Source: Treponema sp. UBA4692 (GTDB taxonomy: Bacteria > Spirochaetota > Spirochaetia > Treponematales > Treponemataceae). Taken from it: a stretch of DNA of 64,000 nucleotides. Below the pieces are notes generated by a model, which did not search any database, was not told the DNA's origin, and saw only the letters and a list, made by a program, of their open reading frames with translations. Shown here piece by piece: positions 43,020-51,871 of this stretch. The position numbers and the translations under genes were made by a program. Positions within the stretch are counted from its first letter, which is position 1. The number at the start of each line of letters is the position of its first letter. The stretch spans positions 1 through 64,000 of the forward strand of contig DHKO01000009.1 in NCBI GenBank assembly GCA_002404895.1, given 5' to 3'.

Positions 43020-44066
43020 ATGAAAAAACTAAATCTTCTTCTCGCGCCGATGGACGCAATAACGCATGAGGCGTTCAGAAAAATCGTCGGGCGTTTCGGC
43101 GGCTGCGACGAGTATTTCAACGAGATGATAAACGCCTCTTCATTGCTGAACAACGGCCCGTGGGAGAAGTATTATCTTCTTGAAGGCCCTGAGCCTGAAA
43201 AGCTTGTCTGGCAGCTCACCGACAAAAGCGCGGAGAAAATGGCAGGAGCGGCACGGATTCTTGCAGGGAGAAACGGAAAGGGAATTGACCTTAACATGGG
43301 CTGCTCGGCTCCGCAGATTGCAAAGACCGGGGCTGGAATCGCGTGGATGCTAAAGCCTGTTGGAGAAACTGCGCTTATGGTTCGCGCGGTGAAGTCTGAA
43401 ATTGAAAACGCCGCGAAGGACGGGGCGAAGCCTAAGCGTCTTTCTGTGAAGCTCCGCCTCGGAGACGACAAATACACGGAAGAGCGTTTTTTTAATTTCT
43501 GCAAAATGCTTATTGACGAGGGCGTTGAGATGATAACTTTGCATGCTCGCCGCCAAAAGCAGAAGCACTCGCGGCATTCTGACTGGAGCGCAGTCTCGCG
43601 TCTCTGTGAAAGATTCCCCGGCTTTCCTGTTGTCTTGAATGGAGACGTTAAAGATTTTGAAAGCCTTTCTCTTGCGCTGAAAACCGCTCCGAATGTTTCC
43701 GGCGTTATGATTGCGACTGCGGCAGTCCAAAAGCCGTGGATTTTCAGAGAGCTTAAAGATTCTTTTAAAGCCGATGAAAATTACGAAAATCTTGAAGTGG
43801 CGAATCCTCTTGGCGATAAGAAGAATCGCGAATTTGATGCGGAAAAGCTCGCTTGGGATTTTATTGATGAAGTGGAGAAGTGCCAGCCTCCTGAATTCTG
43901 GAAAACACGTCTCCAGCGTTTCTTCGCGTTCTACTGCCTGAATTTCAGCTTCGGCCATTATTTTCAAAGCCAGATGATAAATATTTCTGACAGCGATGAC
44001 GCGCGTGAAAGAATCCGAATGTATTTTGAGAAATGCCCGGAGGACAGAATCCTTTCTGTGAAGTAG
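43020..44066 (+). CDS. tRNA-dihydrouridine synthase
   Basis: A 348-residue flavoprotein of the Dus family: LLAPMDAITHEAFRKIVGR at the N-terminus, IDLNMGCSAPQIAKTGAG with the catalytic cysteine, the flavin-contacting KLRLGDDKYTEE and ITLHARRQKQKHS, and GVMIATAAVQKPWIF near the end of the barrel. It reduces specific uridines of tRNA with NADPH. Which Dus subfamily it belongs to is not clear. It is probably co-transcribed with mrp. Confidence 0.9.
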   Translation: MKKLNLLLAPMDAITHEAFRKIVGRFGGCDEYFNEMINASSLLNNGPWEKYYLLEGPEPEKLVWQLTDKSAEKMAGAARILAGRNGKGIDLNMGCSAPQIAKTGAGIAWMLKPVGETALMVRAVKSEIENAAKDGAKPKRLSVKLRLGDDKYTEERFFNFCKMLIDEGVEMITLHARRQKQKHSRHSDWSAVSRLCERFPGFPVVLNGDVKDFESLSLALKTAPNVSGVMIATAAVQKPWIFRELKDSFKADENYENLEVANPLGDKKNREFDAEKLAWDFIDEVEKCQPPEFWKTRLQRFFAFYCLNFSFGHYFQSQMINISDSDDARERIRMYFEKCPEDRILSVK

Positions 44067-44150
44067 CTAAAGCAATATAAAAAAATTCTAGTTTCGCTTT
44101 TTGAAAAATTTGACTTATAATTTTGTTTGGAGGCGGTTAGCTGAAAAATC

Positions 44151-46418
44151 ATGACGAGACTGCTATTTTTCATTGTTTCATTATTTATAATCGCCGCCAT
44201 GGTGTCCTGCTGCCTTGTTTTGCGCAGACGGGACTCGGAACTGAAAATATCGCTTTTCAATGTTGACTGCGCAGGAACTGTTGTCTTTATTCTCCATCTT
44301 TTCACGATGTTTGATTTTGGAAATAAAGCGTCTATGTTTTTTAGCGGTCTTTACTACGCGAGCGTCCACTGGCTTCTAATCTTTTTTGCCGATTATATTC
44401 TTGCTCTTACACAAGCGCCTTTCAAGTCGAAAAATCTTGTTGTGTTCAGGAATATCTGGATGGCCGCGCTGATTTTTGACACTTTGTCGCTTTTGACGAA
44501 TGTTTTCTCAGGATTTGCGTTCTCGATTGTTCCTTATTCCCCTAACGGAAAATTTTTCTGCTGGAATTATCAGTATCATCTCGGCTTTTTCATTCATCTT
44601 GTGTTCTGCTATTTTCTTGTCGCGCTGGTTCTTTATCTTTTCATAAGGAAAATCAAGATGACGAGGAAATTCTACCGCTCAAGCTATCTTTCGATGTTTC
44701 TGGTTTTCCTGCTTTTGATTGTTCTGAACATTTTCTGGCTTTTGCTTGGCGATAATTTTGACATTTCGGTCTTTCTTTACGGGGCGTTCGCGGTTCTTGC
44801 GACTTACTACAGCTTTTATTCGCAGCCGAGAAAAGTCGAGGAGAAAATTCTTAGGCTTGTTGCGGAAAATATGAGCAACGGAGTTTTATGCTTTGACCTT
44901 AACGAGAAGTGCATTTACGCGAACAAGTCCGCGCGCGGCTTTTTTGAGAGAAAGTCTGACGCTGAAAAAGAGCTGCTTTCGTTTATCGAGAAAAAGAAGG
45001 AGTTCGTTTTTCTTGACAAGGAAATTTTTAAAAATGGAAGAAAAACTTGCCTTTCCGAGAAATTTTATATTCTGCGCGACTCTAACAAGCTTGTTGTGGG
45101 ATATTTTATTTTTATTGAGGACATAACAAATGAGCTGAGCCTTGTGAACCGCGAGAAATACCGTTCCACGCACGACCTGCTCACCGGTGTTTACAACCGC
45201 TCGAATTTCTTTCTTGAATGCGAAAAGCTGCTGAAAAAGCAGCCGGACATTCCGCGCTATCTCGTCTGCACAGACATTGTGAATTTCAAGCTTGTGAACG
45301 ACTTGTTCGGGCTTTCAAACGGCGACGCGCTCTTAAAAAAGGAAGTTGAGGTTCTGCGTGAGAGCTGCCGAGGCGACTCAATTCTCGGAAGAATTTCAGG
45401 CGACCGCTTCGCGCTTCTTATCAGGAAAGAATTCTTTAATCCGTCGGAATTTTCGGAAAAAATCGAGGAGATAACGCGTTTTTTAGGCGAATACAACTAT
45501 AAAATTCAGTTCAAGATTGGCGTCTATGAGATTTCTGACCCATATGAGAGCGCGAATTTTATGTTCGACAAGGCGAATCTCGCAATCCAGAAAAACAGCG
45601 ACCTTGAAAAAACTTTCGCCTTTTACAGCGCATCATTGATGGAAAATCTCGTTGAGGAGAAGAATGTCGTAACGAGCTTTAACCAGGCTTTGAGGAAAAA
45701 TCAGTTTGAGATGTATTTGCAGCCGCAGGTTTCAAGCATAAGCGGCGAAGTTGCCGGCGCGGAAGCTCTCGTGCGCTGGGTTCACCCGGAGAAAGGAGTT
45801 TTGATGCCCGGCTTGTTTGTGCCAGTCCTTGAAAAGGCTGGGCTTCTTTATAAGCTCGACTGCTTTATATGGGAAGCCGCCGCGAAAAAGCTTTCCGAAT
45901 GGAAAGAACGCGATATTCCAATGCACATCGCGGTGAATATTTCAGTGAAGGATTTTTATCATCTTGACTTGTACAAAGTGTTTACGGGGCTTGTTGAAAA
46001 ATACGGAATCGGGCCTGAAAAGCTTAAGCTTGAAATCACCGAGACTGTCTTCATGCGCGACATAAATCTTCATATGCAGGTTTTGAGCAGGCTGCAGAAC
46101 TATGGATTTTCAGTCGAGATGGATGATTTTGGCTCGGGATACTCGTCGCTAAATATGCTCAGGAACATCACTGTTGATATTTTTAAAATCGATATGCTCT
46201 TTTTGAAGAAGCCGAAAAATTCCGAGAAAAGCAGGCTGATTCTAAGCAAAATCATAAAGATGGCGAAAAAGCTAAAGATGACTGTGATTTCGGAAGGAGT
46301 CGAGGACGAGGAGTCGGCGGAATTTTTGAGGGACGCCGGCTGCGACTATTTTCAGGGGTATTTGTATTCAAAGCCTGTTACTGTTTCCGCTTTTGAGAAG
46401 AATTTTATCAGGACATAA
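44151..46418 (+). CDS. Seven-helix GGDEF-EAL protein, likely active cyclic-di-GMP phosphodiesterase
   Basis: A 755-residue protein. About seven membrane helices in the first 225 residues resemble the 7TM sensor of histidine kinases. A PAS-like segment follows (about 240-330), then a GGDEF domain whose signature is SGDRF (about 414-418), not expected to make cyclic-di-GMP, and an EAL domain. The EAL catalytic set is intact: AEALVRW (about 538), VNIS, KLEITE, DDFGSGYSS (about 657), FKID, SEGVE (about 713) and FQGY. It should therefore degrade cyclic-di-GMP, perhaps with GTP sensed by the dead GGDEF. A GGAGG lies unusually far (about 17 nt) from the ATG. A paralogue follows. Confidence 0.9.
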   Translation: MTRLLFFIVSLFIIAAMVSCCLVLRRRDSELKISLFNVDCAGTVVFILHLFTMFDFGNKASMFFSGLYYASVHWLLIFFADYILALTQAPFKSKNLVVFRNIWMAALIFDTLSLLTNVFSGFAFSIVPYSPNGKFFCWNYQYHLGFFIHLVFCYFLVALVLYLFIRKIKMTRKFYRSSYLSMFLVFLLLIVLNIFWLLLGDNFDISVFLYGAFAVLATYYSFYSQPRKVEEKILRLVAENMSNGVLCFDLNEKCIYANKSARGFFERKSDAEKELLSFIEKKKEFVFLDKEIFKNGRKTCLSEKFYILRDSNKLVVGYFIFIEDITNELSLVNREKYRSTHDLLTGVYNRSNFFLECEKLLKKQPDIPRYLVCTDIVNFKLVNDLFGLSNGDALLKKEVEVLRESCRGDSILGRISGDRFALLIRKEFFNPSEFSEKIEEITRFLGEYNYKIQFKIGVYEISDPYESANFMFDKANLAIQKNSDLEKTFAFYSASLMENLVEEKNVVTSFNQALRKNQFEMYLQPQVSSISGEVAGAEALVRWVHPEKGVLMPGLFVPVLEKAGLLYKLDCFIWEAAAKKLSEWKERDIPMHIAVNISVKDFYHLDLYKVFTGLVEKYGIGPEKLKLEITETVFMRDINLHMQVLSRLQNYGFSVEMDDFGSGYSSLNMLRNITVDIFKIDMLFLKKPKNSEKSRLILSKIIKMAKKLKMTVISEGVEDEESAEFLRDAGCDYFQGYLYSKPVTVSAFEKNFIRT

Positions 46419-46433
46419 AACGGAGAAAGATAG

Positions 46434-48749
46434 ATGAGATTGTTCTACGCTTATTCATTGGTCTCTTTACTGACTGTTCTCTATATGTTTTTTATTCTCG
46501 CGCAGGTTGCAAGGTCGAAAGTGGAGAACAAGAAATTTCTGGTTCTTCCGATTGCGATTGCAGCTGCCGCGCTTTTAAGCTACAGCGGATTTCTTCTTTG
46601 CAGGAATTATCTTTCCGCGCTGGTTTTCAACGAGATTTACTATGTCTGCACGGACTGGATGGCTTTCGTGCTTTTTAATCTCTTTACAGCCGGAACAGAC
46701 TTTCTTCCCGGCAGGAAAAAGGCGGACAAGATTTTTTTCTCGCTTGCCTTGGCCGATTCTGTCTCGATGATGATAAACACGGTTGCAAAGCATAATTTCG
46801 AGCTGCTTCCGTCTATGACTGTGCTAGAGCTTCGCTTCTGGTGGCTTGATTTCTTCTTGCCGCAGTATGTTCATCTTGCGTTTTGCTACGTTATGGTTCT
46901 TAGCGGATTTGTTGCTCTGGTTATAAACGCTGTTTCCGCTCCGAAATTCTACAAGAAGAAGTATGTTTTTTTTCTTGTCTCCTACGCGGCGGTTATTCTC
47001 GCGAATTTCCACAGCTACACGGAAAATCTTCCTGTTGACTATTCTGTTGTGCTTTACGGAGTTTTCGCTTCTTTCATTGCGGTCTGTTCAATATACACTT
47101 TTCCGAGCCTGCTTGTTGGAAACGTGATGGGAACGGTTTCCGAGGCTGTTTCGGACGCAATTGTCCATTTTGACCTCGAGGGCAGGGTGATTTATCAGAA
47201 TACGGCCGCGAAAAGGCTTTTTGATCCTGAGTCAGGATTTATAAATATGAGCCCGGTTGATTTCAAGGATTATTATCTTGAGAATCCTGAAAGCGAGATT
47301 GCCGTGAATGTTGATGACGGCGTGAAATCCGGTCTGAAAGATGGTGCAAAATCTGCTCTAGCCGTAGGAAAAAATCTGCGCTATTTCAAGGTTGAGCATC
47401 AGGATCTTTTGATTGACGGCCTTTCAGTCGGCTCTTACATAAAAGTGAGCGACAAGACTGACGAGAAGCTCCGTTATCAGGAGGAAAGGTTTGCCGCCAC
47501 GCACGACGAGCTTACGGGGCTTTACAACCGCGACGGATTTTTTGAGAGGATTGAAAGCCAGCTTAAGAAAGGCGTTTTCAGGAATCCGCTGATGATTTGC
47601 TCGAACATAAAGGATTTCAAGCTGATAAACGACAATTTCGGCGAGGCTGCCGGGGACAAGGTTCTTTTGCATCAGGCCGCGATGATGGAAAAATTCGCCC
47701 ATTCAACGAACATAAACGCGCGCTTGAATGATGACAAATTTGCAATCTTTATGGAAAAGGAAAATTTCAGCCAGGATATTTTTATGCGCGAAATCGAGAA
47801 TCTTTCACAGTTTACGGACTCCAGCTCGTGCAATCTTTTTATTTCGGTCGGCGTGTATGAAGTTCAGGACATAAACGAGAAAGTCCAGATTATGTACGAC
47901 AAGGCAAAGCTTGCGATGGACTCAATCAAGAGCGACTACCAGAAAATGTTTGCTTTCTATAGCTCGAATCTGATGGACAGGCTCCTTGCCGAAAAAAACA
48001 TAATAAACAATTTTGAGGACGCGCTTGAAGCCGGGCAGTTTGAGATGTACTTGCAGCCGATTGTTGACGAAAAAGGCGAGGTAAAAGCGGCCGAGGCTCT
48101 CGTGCGCTGGAACAGCCCTGAACGCGGAATAATGCTGCCGGATGAATTTATTGAAGTTTTGGACAGAACAGGACTTGTCTACAAACTAGACAAATATATA
48201 TGCGAGAAGGCTGTGTCGAAGTTCGCGGAATGGAAATCTAAAGGATATAAAATCGAAAATATCGCGTTCAATGTGAACAGCAAGGATGAATATTATTTTG
48301 ACACCTTGTCCTTTTTGAAAAGCACTGTGGAAAAATACAAAGTCGCTCCGTCTTCGGTTGTGATTGAGATGAAAGAGGACGCTCTTATTGACGACTATGA
48401 GGGCGGCTCGCATTATTTCGAGAAGATAAGAAGCTCGGGCTTCAAGATTGCAATCGACAATTTCGGCTCGGGCTATTCATCGCTTAATATGCTAAAGGAC
48501 TTCAGCATTGACGCAATCAAGATTTCTGCGGATTTTTTCTCCAACGATGATTTTTCTGACAGGGCTGGAATTATCCTAAGCTCGATAATCGAAATGGTGA
48601 AAGAGTTGAAAATAAATGTGGCTACAGTCGGAATCGAGACTTTTGAGCAGAAGAACTTTCTTCTATCTCTTGGCTGTCAGATTTTTCAGGGTTTTCTTTT
48701 TTCAAGGCCTCTTCCTGAGGATGAGTTTGAGGATAAGTTTTTAAGATAA
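46434..48749 (+). CDS. Seven-helix GGDEF-EAL paralogue with degenerate active sites
   Basis: A 771-residue protein with the same layout as its upstream neighbour (membrane helices about 1-225, linker/PAS-like part, GGDEF-like, EAL-like), 15 bp after it, with GGAGAAAG before the ATG. The GGDEF signature is NDDKF (about 431). In the EAL domain AEALVRW, the Asn of FNVNS and the Glu of IEMKE remain. DDFGSG has become DNFGSG (about 675) and SEGVE has become TVGIE (about 729), so two catalytic or metal ligands are lost. It is probably a cyclic-di-GMP-binding or regulatory partner rather than an enzyme. Confidence 0.88.
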   Translation: MRLFYAYSLVSLLTVLYMFFILAQVARSKVENKKFLVLPIAIAAAALLSYSGFLLCRNYLSALVFNEIYYVCTDWMAFVLFNLFTAGTDFLPGRKKADKIFFSLALADSVSMMINTVAKHNFELLPSMTVLELRFWWLDFFLPQYVHLAFCYVMVLSGFVALVINAVSAPKFYKKKYVFFLVSYAAVILANFHSYTENLPVDYSVVLYGVFASFIAVCSIYTFPSLLVGNVMGTVSEAVSDAIVHFDLEGRVIYQNTAAKRLFDPESGFINMSPVDFKDYYLENPESEIAVNVDDGVKSGLKDGAKSALAVGKNLRYFKVEHQDLLIDGLSVGSYIKVSDKTDEKLRYQEERFAATHDELTGLYNRDGFFERIESQLKKGVFRNPLMICSNIKDFKLINDNFGEAAGDKVLLHQAAMMEKFAHSTNINARLNDDKFAIFMEKENFSQDIFMREIENLSQFTDSSSCNLFISVGVYEVQDINEKVQIMYDKAKLAMDSIKSDYQKMFAFYSSNLMDRLLAEKNIINNFEDALEAGQFEMYLQPIVDEKGEVKAAEALVRWNSPERGIMLPDEFIEVLDRTGLVYKLDKYICEKAVSKFAEWKSKGYKIENIAFNVNSKDEYYFDTLSFLKSTVEKYKVAPSSVVIEMKEDALIDDYEGGSHYFEKIRSSGFKIAIDNFGSGYSSLNMLKDFSIDAIKISADFFSNDDFSDRAGIILSSIIEMVKELKINVATVGIETFEQKNFLLSLGCQIFQGFLFSRPLPEDEFEDKFLR

Positions 48750-48852
48750 AAGGAAGATGACTTTTGCAATTTGATAGCCATTGTTCTTGATTATGATAAT
48801 TTCTCTTGTCGCGCTAAATTTTTTGTTTAAGGATTCTTTTCGTTTTATTTGC

Positions 48853-48870
48853 AAAAAAGCCACGGGCTTT
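48853..48870 (-). terminator. Terminator of the epimerase-like gene
   Basis: On the minus strand GAAAGCC, CGT loop, GGCTTTTTT: a short stem directly running into a T-tract, about 65 bp after the stop of the 48935-49861 gene. Confidence 0.65.
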
Positions 48871-48934
48871 CAGCGTTTTGAATTATTCTTCGCGCTTGAA
48901 AATCCGGGGCTTGTCAATTGTCTTTTATTTTTCT

Positions 48935-49861
48935 TTACTTTTCGATTGTGATTGACTGGTCCGCCGTGAAGGATTTTCCCGGCTCAAGCGAGATGAGCGC
49001 GGCTTTTTCTTCCCACTCGTGGTTCGTGTTTTCAGCGTCGGCAGTTCCGTACCACGGCTCAATGCAGTTGAATCCGTTTCCGTCAATTCCTTTTTCGCCG
49101 TTTCCTCCCTGCCAGACCATAAGATAAGGATAGCCGAAGCAGTTCACTTTCACGAGCGAGCCGTCTTTCTTGTTGCGAAGTCCAACCCAGTTTGAGCTGA
49201 ACGCCGTGAAGAAATGTCCGTTTCCGAATCCTTTTTCATTGATTGGAATGATTCCGGCTTCTTTTTCGCCGTAAGGCTTTGTTGTCGGAGCTGTTCCGTC
49301 ATCATCGGTTGCAAGCTGAGCTTCGTCGTTAAGGAGAACCTGCGTCAGAGGCTCTTTTTTCTCGAACTCATACTGATAGTCAGAATTTGTAGTGCCGGCA
49401 GGGTCTGTGTTTCTTGGGCAGCAGAACGCAGTGTGGCTTCCGAGCGAGAAAAGCATTGTCGAGCTGTCCGTGTTTGTTACTGTTGTTGTGAAAATCAGGC
49501 CGTTGTCTTTAAGCTCGTAATGTGTCCTCATGCTGAATTTCCATGGAAATTTGTCGGCTGTGGCCTCGCTTTCTGTAAGCTCGAAAGTCGCGCTTGTCTC
49601 CGTCTGCCCGATGATTTTATGCTCGAGGTCGCGGCTCATTCCGTTGTTCACGAGATGATATTCCTTGCCGCCGTAAGTGTAAAATCCGTCCTTGATTCTT
49701 CCGACGTGGGGAAAAAGAACCGGCGCATGGAATTTCCATACAGACTCAGGTCCTTCAAAAACGTATTTTGTGCCGTCTTTCACAGAACGGAACGCGTTGA
49801 TTTCGGCTCCGTGCGTGTTCAATACTACTTCGTAGCTAGAATTTTTAAGTGTGATAGTCAT
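48935..49861 (-). CDS. Aldose 1-epimerase family protein
   Basis: A 308-residue galactose-mutarotase-like protein. It begins at the ATG at 49861 (MTITLKNSSYEVVLNTHGAE), where the family similarity begins; the frame is open to 49933 but the extra residues look random. The body has GAEINAFRS, HAPVLFPHVGRIKDG, FSLGSHTAFCCP and NCIEPWYGTADAENT, as in the Glu/His-containing mutarotase fold. It probably interconverts anomers of a hexose or hexose phosphate. A promoter-like TTCACA-17 bp-TAAACT ends ten bases before the ATG. Confidence 0.85.
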   Translation of the reverse strand: MTITLKNSSYEVVLNTHGAEINAFRSVKDGTKYVFEGPESVWKFHAPVLFPHVGRIKDGFYTYGGKEYHLVNNGMSRDLEHKIIGQTETSATFELTESEATADKFPWKFSMRTHYELKDNGLIFTTTVTNTDSSTMLFSLGSHTAFCCPRNTDPAGTTNSDYQYEFEKKEPLTQVLLNDEAQLATDDDGTAPTTKPYGEKEAGIIPINEKGFGNGHFFTAFSSNWVGLRNKKDGSLVKVNCFGYPYLMVWQGGNGEKGIDGNGFNCIEPWYGTADAENTNHEWEEKAALISLEPGKSFTADQSITIEK

Positions 49862-49982
49862 AATGAAATAAAGTTTAGTGTCTTTGCCGCATTTTGTGAA
49901 TAATTGAAAATATGGTAAGATTGTCAAAATCATAAAGGTTTAGAACGAGATAGCTAAATCTGACCACGGCAGGAGGCCACAG

Positions 49983-50639
49983 ATGTTCAATGGGAAAAAA
50001 TACAAAGCCGACGCGCTTTTGCAGCTAAAAAAACGCTGGAAAACGCCTTGCATTATAACTTTAATCGGAATTGTTGTTGTGGCAGGCTTCAACACGCTTT
50101 CAGAGCTTAGTTTTCTGGCGGAAATTTTGGCAGTCTGTGTGTGCGGAATTGTCTCTGTGGCGCAAATTCACGTTTATCTAAAAATCGCTGGCTCCGGCGC
50201 AGTTTTTGCTTCGGACGCGGATTTAGATAGAAAGAAAATCGCTTTTTCAGATTTTACAGATGGATTTGACTGCTGGATTTCTTCTCTTCTTGGAACTCTC
50301 TGGTTTTGTCTTTGGACTTGGCTTTGGTCGCTTCTTTTCTTGATTCCGGGAATTGTAAAGGCGATAAGCTACTCGATGATGTTCTTTGTTATTGCGGAAA
50401 ATCCTGAAATCGGCGTAAAAAAGGCGATGAACATAAGCAAGATAATGACTGCCGGACACAAAGCGGAGCTTTTCTGCCTTTTTATGAGTTTTTTCGGCTG
50501 GTTCTTGCTTTGCGTTGCTACCTGTGGAGTCGGATTCATCTGGCTTGGCCCGTATTTTTCAACGGCGATGACGAACGCTTATTTTGACTTGAAATTGATG
50601 AGCTTTGAAAGCAAAAAGCTAAAGCCCGCTGATTTTTGA
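49983..50639 (+). CDS. DUF975-like integral membrane protein
   Basis: A 218-residue membrane protein with about six hydrophobic segments. The opening (NGKKYKADALLQLKKRWKTP) and the pattern of conserved aromatic helices fit the DUF975 family of unknown function. AGGAGG precedes the ATG. It is 21 bp upstream of sppA, so the two are probably one transcription unit, both in the inner membrane. Confidence 0.7.
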   Translation: MFNGKKYKADALLQLKKRWKTPCIITLIGIVVVAGFNTLSELSFLAEILAVCVCGIVSVAQIHVYLKIAGSGAVFASDADLDRKKIAFSDFTDGFDCWISSLLGTLWFCLWTWLWSLLFLIPGIVKAISYSMMFFVIAENPEIGVKKAMNISKIMTAGHKAELFCLFMSFFGWFLLCVATCGVGFIWLGPYFSTAMTNAYFDLKLMSFESKKLKPADF

Positions 50640-50660
50640 CGATTTTGACGAGGTGAAAAA

Positions 50661-51839
50661 ATGAAAAAGAACGGAAAATATGTTTTTACCGTGATTGCCG
50701 CTATTGCGGCAGCTTTCGCGGCTGGATTTTTTTCTGAAAAGACTAAAAACAGCAAGAAAGTTTCCTTGAAAGTGAACGGAACAGAAATCTTGGGAAACGG
50801 CGGTTCTGATTCAAATGATTACGAATCTGACGGTTATGATTCAGAGAATTACGAATCTGACGGTTTCGATTCAGATGATTATGGAGCTGATGATTTTGAT
50901 TCTGAATTTTCAGATTCAGAAGATGAAGACGGCGGCTCTTCTCTTTGGAAGATAGTTGATTACGCTTTCGGCTCATCTTCCGGCAAAAAAAACGTCAAGG
51001 TAAAATCTGATTACATTTCCACGATTTACATCACCGGAATGATTTCCGAGGAAAACAGAACCTACAATCAGAAATGGCTTTTACGACAGATAAAAAAGTC
51101 TGGGGGCGACCCGAAAAACGCCGGAATTCTTCTTGTTATTGATTCTCCAGGCGGAACGGTTTACGAGTCTGACGAGGCTTACCTTGCGCTTAAGAAATAC
51201 AAGAAATCGACAGGTCGGCCGGTCTACGCTTATTTTTGCTCGCTTGCGGCAAGCGGCGGATATTACATCGGCTGCGCGGCGGACAAGATTTTTGCGAACA
51301 GAAACACTTTGACAGGCTCAATCGGCGTGATTGCCGGGCAGAGCGTGGATGCTACGGAGCTTCTTGGCAAGGCCGGAATCAAGATGACGACTATAACCGC
51401 CGGAAAAAACAAGAACATGGGAAACTACAATTCAGTTCTGACAGACGAGCAGCGCGCGATTTTCCAGTCGATTGCGGACGAGGCTTACGAGCAGTTCACC
51501 GGGATTGTGGCGGAAAGCCGGAAAATGGAAATTTCCGATGTGAAAAAACTCGCCGACGGAAGAGTCTACACGGCTTTGCAGGCGAAAAAGAACGGATTGA
51601 TCGATGCAGTTTGTCCTCTTGAAGAAGCGAAAGAATCTATAAAGTCTGATTTTTACGGCAAAATGAAAAACGGAGCGAAAGCAAAGCAGAATCTTGAATT
51701 TGTGGAATTCAAATATAAATACGAGATGTCATTTGCGGACTTGCTTTCAGGCGTTTCAAGCTTTGTGGAAAATCCTGAGGCAAGCATTTACTCTGTGCTT
51801 GGAAAAACTTCTTCAAAATGCCTTTATCTTTATCAGTAG
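50661..51839 (+). CDS. sppA: Signal peptide peptidase SppA
   Basis: A 392-residue S49 peptidase of the short, single-domain type. A membrane anchor covers about residues 5-25. An acidic linker follows (about 45-95, with three 10-residue repeats). The catalytic domain holds the nucleophile Ser in AASGGYYIGCAAD (about 198) and the general-base Lys in ITAGKNKNMG (about 250). It degrades leftover signal peptides in the membrane. GAGGTG precedes the ATG. The unusually acidic repetitive linker is not normal for the family. Confidence 0.92.
   Translation: MKKNGKYVFTVIAAIAAAFAAGFFSEKTKNSKKVSLKVNGTEILGNGGSDSNDYESDGYDSENYESDGFDSDDYGADDFDSEFSDSEDEDGGSSLWKIVDYAFGSSSGKKNVKVKSDYISTIYITGMISEENRTYNQKWLLRQIKKSGGDPKNAGILLVIDSPGGTVYESDEAYLALKKYKKSTGRPVYAYFCSLAASGGYYIGCAADKIFANRNTLTGSIGVIAGQSVDATELLGKAGIKMTTITAGKNKNMGNYNSVLTDEQRAIFQSIADEAYEQFTGIVAESRKMEISDVKKLADGRVYTALQAKKNGLIDAVCPLEEAKESIKSDFYGKMKNGAKAKQNLEFVEFKYKYEMSFADLLSGVSSFVENPEASIYSVLGKTSSKCLYLYQ
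50818..50907 (+). repeat. Three 30-bp coding tandem repeats in sppA
   Basis: Three in-frame 30-bp units encode DYESDGYDSE, NYESDGFDSD and DYGADDFDSE. The first two are almost identical at the DNA level, the third diverged. Confidence 0.85.
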
Positions 51840-51871
51840 CTGCAATCACTGGTTGCAGCCGCCAGTTATAG

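Noticed and set aside
43350..43967. A 205-codon minus-strand frame opposite the dihydrouridine synthase
   Set aside because: Antisense shadow of a conserved enzyme, no ribosome site.
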